From positions 186,001-250,000 of the forward strand of contig JADKGA010000004.1 in NCBI GenBank assembly GCA_016717165.1: a DNA stretch of 64,000 bases, read 5' to 3'. The DNA comes from Candidatus Lutibacillus vidarii. GTDB taxonomy: Bacteria; Actinomycetota; Actinomycetes; Actinomycetales; Dermatophilaceae. Shown piece after piece: positions 25,738-35,158 of this stretch (its first letter is position 1; the number at the start of each line of letters is the position of its first letter). Under the pieces are notes generated by a model. It made no database searches. It saw only the letters and a list, made by a program, of their open reading frames with translations, and was not told the DNA's origin. The position numbers and the translations under genes were made by a program.

Positions 25738-26901
25738 TCAGGTGGTGATCGTCAGCGCCTCGACTGCGAGAACGGTGGGGAGGTGCCGGGCGACCTCGGT
25801 CCAGGTGCGGCCTTCGTCCCGGCTCGCGAAGACCGACCCGGTGTTGGTCCCGAAGTAGACCCCGGCCGGGTCGAGGCCGTCCCCGGCCATTCCTTGGCGC
25901 AACACGGTGAAGAAGCAGGACTGCTGCGGCAGTCCGTCACGCTGGGCGTGCCAGCTCGCGCCGCCGTCCCGTGAGCACCACACCGCCGCCGCCGCGTCGG
26001 GCGGGTACCGCCCGGCCATGTCGCCATTGAGCGGGACCGTCCAGATGGTCTGCGCGTCCCGCGGATGAACTCGTATGCCGAACCCGAATGTCGACGGCAG
26101 GCCGCTCGTGACGTCGTGCCACCCTCGGCCGCCGTCGTCGGAGCGCCATACGCCGTGGTGGTTCTGCTGGTAGAGCACATCGGCGGGCCCGGGGGCGCGG
26201 ACGATGTGGTGGACGCAGAGCCCGGTCTGGCCCTCCCGCGGGCCAGCCGGATGGTCGACCTCGGTGACCGACTCCGGCGCGGCGAGGTCGTTGCGCCGCT
26301 CCCAGGTCCCTCCCCCGTCGGTGCTGGCGAAGACCCCGGCCGAGGAGATGCCGACCCACAGCTTCGCCGGGTCGGCGGGGTCGGCGATGATCGTGTGGAG
26401 GACCAGCCCGGCCGCCCCGGGGACCCAGTCCGCCGCGGAGGGGTGCTCGGTCAGTCCTTCGACGAGGCTCCACGTCGCGCCGTCGTCGTCGCTGGACAGC
26501 AGGACCGCGGGCTTGGTCCCGGCATACAGGCGGGTGCCGACCCGGCCGAGCGACCAGACCTGGGCGAAGCGCTCCCCGAAGGGCACCGGGTCGGGGCGCC
26601 ACCCGATGGACTGGGCGAACTCGGGGTCGCCGGCCGCCCACTGGTCGACCTGGCCGGTGGTGAGCTTGGTCAGCGTCCAGGTGGCGCCGTCGTCGGTCGA
26701 CCGCCACACGCCCGCGCCATGCCACTCCCCACCGCCGCCGGCCCAGATGGTCCCGGTCACGGGATCACCCACGACATGGTTGATCGGCCAGCCGTCGCAG
26801 AACGGGCCGCGGACGCTCCAGCTGGCGCGGTCCGGCGACCCGTCGAGGAGGAAGGCCCCCTTGGTCGTGCCGACGAGCAGGCGCTGGGCGGTGTCGGGCA
26901 T
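25738..26901 (-). CDS. BNR/Asp-box repeat protein (sialidase-like beta-propeller)
   Basis: 387-residue beta-propeller built of Asp-box repeats. At least six S-x-D-x-G-x-T-W turns are visible: RSTDDGATWT (68-76), SSDDDGATWS, STDGGGTWE, SDDGGRGWH, SRDGGASWH and SRDEGRTWT. There is no signal peptide, so it is probably cytoplasmic. The catalytic Arg triad of true sialidases is not evident, so enzymatic activity should not be assumed. A candidate iron box at 26978-26999 lies about 77 bp upstream of the ATG. Confidence 0.85.
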   Translation of the reverse strand: MPDTAQRLLVGTTKGAFLLDGSPDRASWSVRGPFCDGWPINHVVGDPVTGTIWAGGGGEWHGAGVWRSTDDGATWTLTKLTTGQVDQWAAGDPEFAQSIGWRPDPVPFGERFAQVWSLGRVGTRLYAGTKPAVLLSSDDDGATWSLVEGLTEHPSAADWVPGAAGLVLHTIIADPADPAKLWVGISSAGVFASTDGGGTWERRNDLAAPESVTEVDHPAGPREGQTGLCVHHIVRAPGPADVLYQQNHHGVWRSDDGGRGWHDVTSGLPSTFGFGIRVHPRDAQTIWTVPLNGDMAGRYPPDAAAAVWCSRDGGASWHAQRDGLPQQSCFFTVLRQGMAGDGLDPAGVYFGTNTGSVFASRDEGRTWTEVARHLPTVLAVEALTITT

Positions 26902-26977
26902 CGGGTCTCCTCCACGGTGGGCCCGCCCGCGCGGCAGGCGGCGGGCGTCGTCCCAGTCTGCGAGCCTGACGGGCCCC

Positions 26978-26999
26978 AGGCAAGGGGAGCCTTACCTGA
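26978..26999 (-). promoter_or_regulatory. candidate DtxR/IdeR iron box upstream of the BNR-repeat gene
   Basis: AGGCAAGG-GGAG-CCTTACCT (26978-26997). Read on the minus strand as TCAGGTAAGGCTCCCCTTG (26999-26981) it matches the 19-bp DtxR/IdeR consensus at about 13 positions. It overlaps the stop codon of the upstream DoxX-like gene. It shares the GGTAAGG-N4-CCTTACC layout with the site at 25521. Confidence 0.5.
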
Positions 27000-27408
27000 G
27001 GCGCTCGCGGGTGCGGTCGTCAGGGCGAGGCCAAGCCCCGGTCGACCAGAGCGCCCAGAGGATGAGGACTGGCTGGAAGAGCAGCCGCACCGCCCGGGCC
27101 GTGTCCGAGGTGAGACCGAAGGCGTCCCGGCCCTCCATCCATTGGGCGAGGTTCCCCGGGAAGACCGCGACGAGGAAGGCCGCCACCACCCAGCCCACGA
27201 GGGCGCGACGGCGGCGCACGAGCAGCAGCGCGAGACCGAGGCCGAGCTCGACCACGCCGGAGAGGACGACGACAAGGTCCGGGTCGAGTGGCACCCAGGG
27301 CGGCACCTGGGCCTGGAACTGCGTCCGGGCGAAGGTGAGGTGACCGGTTCCGGCAAAGAGGAAGAAGGCGCCGAGCGCCCATCGGGCGAGGTGTCGGACG
27401 GCGGCCAT
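26992..27408 (-). CDS. DoxX-family membrane protein
   Basis: 138-residue protein with four hydrophobic segments, typical of DoxX. The signature HLARWALGAFFLFAGTGHLTF opens the protein, then VPPWVPLDPDLVVVLSGVVELGLGLALLL, VGWVVAAFLVAVFPGNLAQWMEGRDAFGL and RLLFQPVLILWALWSTG. The ATG at 27408 is the natural start; longer frames run antisense into the divergent gene. Function unknown; DoxX proteins are linked to quinone/redox processes in some species. It precedes the BNR-repeat gene on the same strand. Confidence 0.85.
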   Translation of the reverse strand: MAAVRHLARWALGAFFLFAGTGHLTFARTQFQAQVPPWVPLDPDLVVVLSGVVELGLGLALLLVRRRRALVGWVVAAFLVAVFPGNLAQWMEGRDAFGLTSDTARAVRLLFQPVLILWALWSTGAWPRPDDRTRERLR

Positions 27409-27474
27409 GGGCCCTACCGTATGCCGCGCGCCCGCCCGATGGCCCGGCCGACGGCGCGGGCCTAGGGTGCTCGG

Positions 27475-28182
27475 GTGAGCGAATGGACGACGGTCGCGGT
27501 CTTCGGCGCCCACGGGAAGACCGGCCGCGCGGTCAGCGCCGCCCTCGCCGCCCGGGGCGCCGGTGTCGTGGGCCTCGGCCGGTCCCAATGGCCGCGCCTC
27601 GTGTCGGTGGTTGCCGGGTGCGACGCGGCATACCTCATCGCGCCCAACCTGCACCCCGACGAACCGGCGTATGTCGCCGCGGCGCTCGATGCGCTGCGTG
27701 CCGCCGGAGTGCCGCGCGTGGTCTACCACTCGGTGGCTGCGCCCTACGCTCCGGACCTACCCCACCACCTGGGCAAAGCGGTCGCCGAGGACCTCGTCCG
27801 GCGCTCCGGGCTCGCGTGGACCGTCCTCCAGCCGGGGGCCTATCTGCAGAACCTCGACCTGACCTCGGGCCGTCCGCTCACCGTGTCCTACCGCCTCGAT
27901 GCACCCTTCGGCTTCCTCGACCTCGCCGACCTTGCGGCGGCCGCGGCTACAGTGCTGCTGGAGCCGGGACATGTCGGTGCGACATACGAGCTGGCGTCCG
28001 TGGCGAGCACGGTCGGTGAGCTCACGGCGGCGGCGGGAGTGGTCGCCACCGTCGTCCCGTATGCCGAGTCACCCGCCCTGAGCGAGCGGGAGAACGCCTG
28101 GCTCGCGGCCATGTTCGCGTACTACGACCGGTACGGGCTGCCGGTCGGGACTCGCACCCTCGGGGCGCTGCTGGGGCGCTGA
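27475..28182 (+). CDS. NmrA-like NAD(P)-binding atypical SDR protein
   Basis: 235-residue Rossmann-fold protein. The dinucleotide loop is VAVFGAHGKTGRAV (GxxGxxG), followed by AAYLIAPNLHPDEPAYVAAALDALRAAGVPRVVYHSV, KAVAEDLVRRSGLAWTVLQPGAYLQNL and FLDLADLAAAAATVLLEPGHVGATYELAS. This order is that of NmrA/isoflavone-reductase-like atypical SDRs, which bind NAD(P) and act as reductases or redox sensors. GTG start 27475. Substrate unknown. Confidence 0.85.
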   Translation: MSEWTTVAVFGAHGKTGRAVSAALAARGAGVVGLGRSQWPRLVSVVAGCDAAYLIAPNLHPDEPAYVAAALDALRAAGVPRVVYHSVAAPYAPDLPHHLGKAVAEDLVRRSGLAWTVLQPGAYLQNLDLTSGRPLTVSYRLDAPFGFLDLADLAAAAATVLLEPGHVGATYELASVASTVGELTAAAGVVATVVPYAESPALSERENAWLAAMFAYYDRYGLPVGTRTLGALLGR

Positions 28183-28437
28183 CCTGGCGCGACCGTGCGG
28201 CCCCGGAGCCGGCGTTCGGCCTGGACCGCGGCGAGGACCCGTCGAGAGTGCGCTCGGCGTCCGTGCCACTTCCGACCCCCACCCGCCGGGGTCGATGGCC
28301 AGTCGGTCGAGCAGGCCGCCGTGGCCGGAGCGACCGAGCGGCTGGCCAACTGGATGGGGCGCTCCCGGTAGACCGCCCGCGCCGGAGCAAACGTCGGGGT
28401 CACGCTGCGATGACGGGGGCGGCATACGGTGTCCTCC
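28183..28437 (+). pseudogene. possible 3' remnant of a decayed gene
   Basis: 255 bp without an intact gene. In one plus-strand frame, 28286-28371 reads AGVDGQSVEQAAVAGATERL and then ANWMGRSR before a stop, with coding-like composition and an ending like a C-terminal helix of an actinomycete protein. Upstream in the same frame nothing recognisable continues. It could be the tail of a deleted or frameshifted gene, or chance. Confidence 0.2.
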
Positions 28438-28872
28438 ATGGGATACACCAAGGCACCGGACGACTGGTGGCAGACCTTCGTCACCGCGCTGCCCGCGCGC
28501 ACGGCGAAGCTCGCCGTGACCCGGCTCGACGGGAGCCCGCACGTGGCGCCGGTGTGGGTCGACCTCGACGGCGACGACATCGTCTTCATGACCAGCGCCG
28601 ACACGATCAAGGGCAAGTCGATCCTCCGCGACGGTCGGGTCGCGCTGTGCTGGGACGACGAACGGCCGCCGTTCGCCTTCGTCACGGTGACCGGGCGGGC
28701 GACGACGAGCACCGACCCCGACGAGCTGCTGCGCTGGGGCACCCGGATCGGCGGAAGGTACATGGGGGCCGAGCAGGCGCAGGCCTACGGTCGCCGCAAC
28801 GCCGTGCCGCCGGAGATGGTGGTCCGGGTGCACGTCGAGAGGGTCGTCGCCAAGGTCGACGTCGCCGACTGA
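28438..28872 (+). CDS. PPOX-class F420-dependent oxidoreductase-like protein
   Basis: 144-residue split-barrel flavin/deazaflavin-binding protein. Typical features: LPARTAKLAVTRLDGSPHVAPVWVDLDGDDIVFMTS at the N-terminus (substrate strand with HVAPVWV), IKGKSILRDGRVALCWDDERPPFAFVTVTGRA in the middle, RWGTRIGGRYMG, and a C-terminal VVRVHVERVVAKVDV. This is the layout of actinomycete PPOX-class F420 proteins. ATG 28438 chosen; GTG 28429 is possible. It fits the F420 genes at 58.4-60.2 kb. Confidence 0.85.
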   Translation: MGYTKAPDDWWQTFVTALPARTAKLAVTRLDGSPHVAPVWVDLDGDDIVFMTSADTIKGKSILRDGRVALCWDDERPPFAFVTVTGRATTSTDPDELLRWGTRIGGRYMGAEQAQAYGRRNAVPPEMVVRVHVERVVAKVDVAD

Positions 28873-28920
28873 GCCCGTCTCGGCCGCTGCCGAGGCCGAC
28901 TCCGCCCGGTCGAATCTGCA

Positions 28921-28968
28921 GAAAGGGATAGTGACTACCCGCAAATGCGGATGATCACTATCCTTTTC
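28921..28968. promoter_or_regulatory. inverted repeat upstream of the DUF4143 ATPase gene
   Basis: Outer arms GGATAGTGA-like (28926-28934) and TCACTATCC (28955-28963) enclose an inner palindrome CCGCAAATGCGG (28939-28950). The element ends a few bases before the ATG at 28972, where a repressor would block transcription or translation. Confidence 0.45.
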
Positions 28969-28971
28969 TTC

Positions 28972-30180
28972 ATGCCAGCCCCCGCGGGCTACCTCCCCCG
29001 CCACAGCGATGCAGCCTTGGCGACGGCGCTTCGGTCCGCGCCGATCGTGCTCCTCGACGGCGCCCGAGGCGTCGGGAAGACGACCTCCGCGCACCGACTC
29101 GCGGCCTCCTCAGTGCGCCTGCCGGACGACCTTGAGCAGTTGCGAGTTGACCCGGCGGCATACCTGGGGAGCCTTGCGCCGCCGGTTCTCCTTGACGAGT
29201 GGCAGCTGGCGGGGACGGACATCCTGTGGACCCTGAAACGCCTCGTGGACGACGACCCGACCCCAGGGCGGTTCATCCTGGCCGGCAGCGTCGAGCCGGC
29301 GACCTACGGACCCACCTATCCGCTGACCGGCCGGGCCATCCGGATCGTCATGCGCCCGATGACGTGGGCGGAGCTGAACGGACGGGGTGCGCAGACCTCC
29401 GTGCTGACGCAGCTGCTCGCCGGCGGCCCACCCATACTCGGCCAGTCGCTGGGTGACGACTTCGACCTCAGCAGGCTGGGGACTCCGGGGTTCCCCGCCG
29501 CTCGCGCGCTGCCTGACCCCCGCCACTTCCTCGATGCGTATGCCGCCGCGACCTCGCAGCGGGCCGGCGATGAGGGGCGGGACGCCTCTCGGCTGCTCCG
29601 GGCGATGCGGGTCCTTGCCACCCTCACGGGCCAAGCCGTCCCCGACCAGCGGGTCTGGGAGGCCGCGGATATCACGAAGATCACCTGGAAGGGCTACGAC
29701 GACCTGCTGGTCCGGGTACATTTCTCAGCGGCTCTTCCCGCCTTCGAGACCAACCGGCTCAAGCGGCTCACGGCATATCCGAAAAGGTTCCTGTCGGACA
29801 CCGCGATGGCGCTGGCCCTCTCCGGCCTCACTGTCGACGACCTGCGGTCCAACCCGACGACGGCCGGGCGATACTTGGAGTCCTTCGTGCTGCAGCAGGT
29901 GCGGCCGTTGGTTGATGCCCTCGGCGGAGCGGCGATGCACCTGCGGACCGGGGCCGGCGAGCGCGAGGTCGACCTGGTGATCGAGATGGGGGGGCCAGTC
30001 GTCGGCATCGAGGTCAAGAACGGAACCCGCCCCGGTCTCGGGGACGCCCGCCACCTTGAGTGGATGCGCGACCAGATGGGCGACCGGTTCGCGTTCGGCC
30101 TCGTCCTGCACACCGGACGGGACGCGTACCCGCTCAGTGACGGCATCACCGCCTTCCCGATCGGCCTTCTCGCCGGCTGA
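28972..30180 (+). CDS. ATPase with AAA_14 and DUF4143 domains
   Basis: 402-residue protein of the widespread AAA-ATPase/DUF4143 family. Walker A GARGVGKTT is at residues 30-38, after the typical opening YLPRHSDAALATALRSAPIVLLDG. Walker B-like PPVLLDEWQ and sensor RFILAGSV follow. The C-terminal DUF4143 region ends with EREVDLVIEMGGPVVGIEVKNG, a PD-(D/E)xK-like nuclease core (Asp, Glu-Val-Lys). These proteins are often linked with mobile or defence DNA, but their activity is unsettled. Start chosen at ATG 28972 since the upstream frame crosses the inverted repeat. It is the last gene before the CRISPR array, 69 bp away. Confidence 0.85.
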   Translation: MPAPAGYLPRHSDAALATALRSAPIVLLDGARGVGKTTSAHRLAASSVRLPDDLEQLRVDPAAYLGSLAPPVLLDEWQLAGTDILWTLKRLVDDDPTPGRFILAGSVEPATYGPTYPLTGRAIRIVMRPMTWAELNGRGAQTSVLTQLLAGGPPILGQSLGDDFDLSRLGTPGFPAARALPDPRHFLDAYAAATSQRAGDEGRDASRLLRAMRVLATLTGQAVPDQRVWEAADITKITWKGYDDLLVRVHFSAALPAFETNRLKRLTAYPKRFLSDTAMALALSGLTVDDLRSNPTTAGRYLESFVLQQVRPLVDALGGAAMHLRTGAGEREVDLVIEMGGPVVGIEVKNGTRPGLGDARHLEWMRDQMGDRFAFGLVLHTGRDAYPLSDGITAFPIGLLAG

Positions 30181-30249
30181 TCAGATCTGGCACCTCACCC
30201 CGGTTCCGCGGGCGACCTAGATCACGCCTTCTTGGGTCGACAACTCCCC

Positions 30250-33200
30250 TGCTCATCCCCGCTGGCGCGGGGCGGACCGCTTGTCGGTGTAGCCGATGAG
30301 CGTCTGAGTGGGCTCATCCCCGCTGGCGCCGGGCGGACGGCCAGCTCGTCTCCGGTGCCCTGGCCGGTCTGGGCTCATCCCCGCTGGCGCGGGGCGGACG
30401 TCGACCTAGCGGTCGCGCGGGCGTTCGAGCGGGGCTCATCCCCGCCGGCGCGGGGCGGAGGGTGGCCGACACCACGCGATGTCGGCCTCGACGGGCTCAT
30501 CCCCGCTGGCGCGGGGCGGACCAGGCCGGTATGCCGGTCCACTCGTCGGTCTCGGGCTCATCCCCGCTGGCGCGGGGCGGACCCGCCGAGGAGCGAGTGC
30601 AGACCCTGCGCCGGGGGCTCATCCCCGCTGGCGCGGGGCGGACGTCCCCGCCGGGGTGACCATCGTCGGCGGCTCGGGCTCATCCCCGCTGGCGCGGGGC
30701 GGACGCCGAAAGCGGCATCGAGAAGGTCTTGCACCGGGGCTCATCCCCGCTGGCGCGGGGCGGACGGCCGGCTCGTCGACCCCGCCGCCCTCATCCGGGG
30801 CTCATCCCCGCTGGCGCGGGGCGGACCCCGCCATTGTCGACCGGAACTGGACGCGGTCGGGCTCATCCCCGCTGACGCGGGGCGGACGCCGTGTACCCGG
30901 CGGTCTTGGTCCCGTCAGGGGGCTCATCCCCGCTGGCGCGGGGCGGACCCGGGGTGGTCCGGGTGGAGCCCTTCGGTGTGGGGCTCATCCCCGCTGGCGC
31001 GGGGCGGACGCGGCGGAGCTCCGCGGCGTCGATCATTATGGGGGCTCATCCCCGCTGGCGCGGGGCGGACCCGCACCGGGACGTCGACCGCAAGCGGGTG
31101 ACGGGCTCATCCCCGCTGGCCGCGGGGCGGACCAGATCGTCGCGGGCGCGAGCGAGACCTGGGAGGGCTCATCCCCGCTGGCGCGGGGCGGACACCTGGT
31201 CATCGGCGGGGTTGAGCGCGACCTTGGGCTCATCCCCGCTGGCGCGGGGCGGACCCTGCCGCAGCCGCAGCCCCGGTGTCGGGCGCGGGGCTCATCCCCG
31301 CTGGCGCGGGGCGAACTTCCACACCTGCAAGCGCACTGGCCTGGACCCGGGCTCATCCCCGCTGGCGCGGGGCGGACGACCCGGCCGCGACGGTGACGTC
31401 GAGGACGTAGGGCTCATCCCCGCTGGCGCGGGGCGGACCAGGGGCAGGTCGCTGACAGGAGGCCAGGGACGGGCTCATCCCCGCTGGCGCGGGGCGGACT
31501 TGAGGCAGCTCGCGGCGCGTCGCACCGCCCCCAGGGCTCATCCCCGCTGGCGCGGGGCGGACCCAGAGTACGCGTGCGAAGTGTGCGGCGAAGAGGGCTC
31601 ATCCCCGCTGGCGCGGGGCGGACTTCCCCGTACCGGCCCCGATGTTCGTCCGGGCAGGCTCATCCCCGCTGGCGCGGGGCGGACCGCTGCAGTCCGCGAA
31701 GGATGCCCAGGCCAAGGGGCTCATCCCCGCTGGCGCGGGGCGGACAAGGTGCGCGGGCCGGAGAGCAGGTCCTCGGCGGGCTCATCCCCGCTGGCGCGGG
31801 GCGGACCAGGTCGGCCGCGGTCTCCTCGACGCCGTCGCTGGGCTCATCCCCGCTGGCGCGGGGCGGACGCAGCGCGCAACTCTGCAAGTTTTGCGTCAAG
31901 GGGCTCATCCCCGCTGGCGCGGGGCGGACTTCCCACTGTTCTGGACGGTACTGTCACGAGCGGGCTCATCCCCGCTGGCGCGGGGCGGACGACCATGTGG
32001 ACCCGCCGACAAGGTTCCACTCGGGCTCATCCCCGCTGGCGCGGGGCGGACGTCACGACCGTGAAGTCCGCGCCCCCGTGACGGGGCTCATCCCCGCTGG
32101 CGCGGGGCGGACCTTTACTCTCAGCGCGTCTTGCGGCGAGAGGTGGGCTCATCCCCGCTGGCGCGGGGCGGACTAGAGGTTCGGCAGCTCGCGCCAGCGG
32201 CATACGGGCTCATCCCCGCTGGCGCGGGGCGGACGTCGTGCGTGCGGTGCGTGCGGTCTCCCAGGAGGGCTCATCCCCGCTGGCGCGGGGCGGACCTCAC
32301 CAACGCCGGCGCCACCAAGACCCTTGTGGGCTCATCCCCGCTGGCGCGGGGCGGACCATCGTCGCCGTGGAGAATGCTGTAAACAACAGGGCTCATCCCC
32401 GCTGGCGCGGGGCGGACCGCGCGACGACCGCTGTCGAGGCGTCGGGCTCGGGCTCATCCCCGCTGGCGCGGGGCGGACTGGGGCCGCCTCGAAGGATGGT
32501 GGCAAGGAGAGGGCTCATCCCCGCTGGCGCGGGGCGGACAAGTGCGCCGAGGCCCTCGCGCTGCGCAAGGCGGGCTCATCCCCGCTGGCGCGGGGCGGAC
32601 TGCTGCCCGGCGGCGTTGCGGCGCAGGACGTGGGGCTCATCCCCGCTGGCGCGGGGCGGACGTGTTGTGGGTCTCGATGGCGAGTCGCCAGTGGGGCTCA
32701 TCCCCGCTGGCGCGGGGCGGACACCACACTAATGACGCGGCTAGCACGACTGTTGGGCTCATCCCCGCTGGCGCGGGGCGGACAAACTCCACGACGAGGG
32801 TCGGGTGCGCTACGAGGGCTCATCCCCGCTGGCGCGGGGCGGACCTGTCTGGGTGTGCGACGGGACCGCCGACGATGGGCTCATCCCCGCTGGCGCGGGG
32901 CGGACCGGGTCCCAATGGTCGGACTCGTGATAGGCATCGGGCTCATCCCCGCTGGCGCGGGGCGGACGCAGCGTCGGACCAGCCGGTCCCGCGCGCGTAG
33001 GGCTCATCCCCGCTGGCGCGGGGCGGACGAGGCCTGGGGGCGGGGAGATGACGGGGAGGGGGGCTCATCCCCGCTGGCGCGGGGCGGACGCGAACGCAAC
33101 CCGCCAGGGGATGCCGAGGAGGGGCTCATCCCCGCTGGCGCGGGGCGGACGTCCCGACCTGGCCCTCGAGCGCGCGGCTGATGGGCTCATCCCCGCTGGC

Positions 33201-35114
33201 GCGGGGCGGACTCGAGGTCCTCAGGGCAGACCAGCTCGGAGAGGGGCTCATCCCCGCTGGCGCGGGGCGGACGGGCTGCAGACCGCGTCGGCCGCAACGA
33301 AGAAGGGCTCATCCCCGCTGGCGCGGGGCGGACCGAGAGGTACGACCTCGAATGAGCATCCTCGCGGGCTCATCCCCGCTGGCGCGGGGCGGACTCCGCC
33401 GATGACGTTCGCACTGTGCTGAGGCTGGGCTCATCCCCGCTGGCGCGGGGCGGACCCACCGCTCGAGGGTGCGCCGGGTCACCCCAAGGGCTCATCCCCG
33501 CTGGCGCGGGGCGGACATCACTCGGGCGCGCGGGAGAAGCATCCATATCTGGGCTCATCCCCGCTGGCGCGGGGCGGACCAGATCGTCGCGGGCATCAAC
33601 GAGACCTGGGAGGGCTCATCCCCGCTGGCGCGGGGCGGACCTAGGATGACATCAGGCGCGCCGGGCCCCGGTGGGCTCATCCCCGCTGGCGCGGGGCGGA
33701 CGCCCGGGCCAATAGGGCGATAGGCGGCCACTGGGGCTCATCCCCGCTGGCGCGGGGCGGACCCTCATGACGATTAGCGACGCGGAGCGAGCACGGGCTC
33801 ATCCCCGCTGGCGCGGGGCGGACCCCCTGGTGTACAGGAGCCTAACCCCGGACGGGGGCTCATCCCCGCTGGCGCGGGGCGGACCCGACCGAGGAAGACC
33901 GGATGAAAGCGCGGGGGGGCTCATCCCCGCTGGCGCGGGGCGGACTCTGTCGTGGTGCTCGAGGAGGTCGTCGGGGTGGGCTCATCCCCGCTGGCGCGGG
34001 GCGGACCCTACCCTCCACCGGTAGCGGAGGGTCACGTAGGGCTCATCCCCGCTGGCGCGGGGCGGACGTGATGGCGTCGACCGACTCGAACTTCCAGTCG
34101 GGCTCATCCCCGCTGGCGCGGGGCGGACCCGCTTACCGATACTGCCCAGCTGCGGGCGCTGGGCTCATCCCCGCTGGCGCGGGGCGGACCAGACGGTGCC
34201 GCGCGCGGACCACTTCCGCGCGGGCTCATCCCCGCTGGCGCGGGGCGGACGATACTAGTCCCAAGCCGCGTAAGCCGCCATGGGGCTCATCCCCGCTGGC
34301 GCGGGGCGGACCGATCCGAGCGGGTCAAGGGCAAGCGGGAGGAGGGCTCATCCCCGCTGGCGCGGGGCGGACTTGTCGGTGAGGACCCACCGCATCACGT
34401 CGAAGGGCTCATCCCCGCTGGCGCGGGGCGGACAAGTGCGCGTTGTTGTCGGTGTGACCGAAGTCGGGCTCATCCCCGCTGGCGCGGGGCGGACTCGTCC
34501 GGCCCCTGGCGTCCCGGCCAGAGGCCGGGCTCATCCCCGCTGGCGCGGGGCGGACTGAATGAACGTGTTGGGGGCGGCCTTGCGTCCGGGCTCATCCCCG
34601 CTGGCGCGGGGCGGACTGCGGCATTGACAACGCACGTTAACTTGTATCGGGCTCATCCCCGCTGGCGCGGGGCGGACACGTACCCTAGTCCAGATCTTGC
34701 CACGGGTACGGGCTCATCCCCGCTGGCGCGGGGCGGACTACAGGAAATGCGCGATGGCGTCATGGCAGTCGGGCTCATCCCCGCTGGCGCGGGGCGGACC
34801 CACAGTCGGTATGGTGGAAGACACCGAGGCTGGGCTCATCCCCGCTGGCGCGGGGCGGACACGCGGGGGGCGATGACCCATTCGCGGAGGCCGGGCTCAT
34901 CCCCGCTGGCGCGGGGCGGACTTTCTCGCGGCGACCTGTCGGATGCTATCCAAGGGCTCATCCCCGCTGGCGCGGGGCGGACCGCGGGCCCCGAGGGCGG
35001 GGTCATCGCTGGCGCGGGGCGGACCCGGGCGCGGGGGCTCATCCCCGCTGGCGCGGGGCGGACCAGGGCTGCGATACCCCGACGGGGGCTCATCCCCGCT
35101 GGCGCGGGGCGGAC
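30250..35114 (-). CRISPR. type I-E CRISPR array, 81 repeats
   Basis: I counted 81 repeat units at about 61-bp spacing. The repeat is 28 bp, reading GGCTCATCCCCGCT on the plus strand and ending GGGGCGGAC. Its stem is CCCCGC/GCGGGG, as in type I-E. On the minus strand it starts GTCCGCCCCGCG and ends GGGATGAGCC, matching the usual orientation, so crRNA is made on the minus strand and the leader end is at 35114. Spacers are mostly 33 nt, with some of 34 or 35. Degenerate repeats cluster at the far (old) end: 30250, 30311, 30433, 30860, 31104 (one-base insertion) and 31289. At the leader end the repeat at 35001-35024 is truncated and the last three spacers are only 18, 11 and 23 nt. Confidence 0.98.
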
Positions 35115-35158
35115 AGTCGTTCACCTGCGAGTTTGTCAGTGAAGGGCCTGGTTCTCAA
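35115..35158 (-). promoter_or_regulatory. very short CRISPR leader
   Basis: Only 44 bp separate the cas2 stop codon from the first repeat. The stretch is less GC-rich than its surroundings. Type I-E leaders are normally longer and carry the promoter and integration-host binding site, so part of the leader may be deleted or may overlap the 3' end of cas2. Confidence 0.5.

Noticed and set aside
30232..35142. Open frames through the CRISPR array encoding repeated SSPLARGG or IPAGAGRT peptides
   Set aside because: They are translations of the CRISPR repeat; frames persist because repeat plus spacer is close to a multiple that avoids stops.
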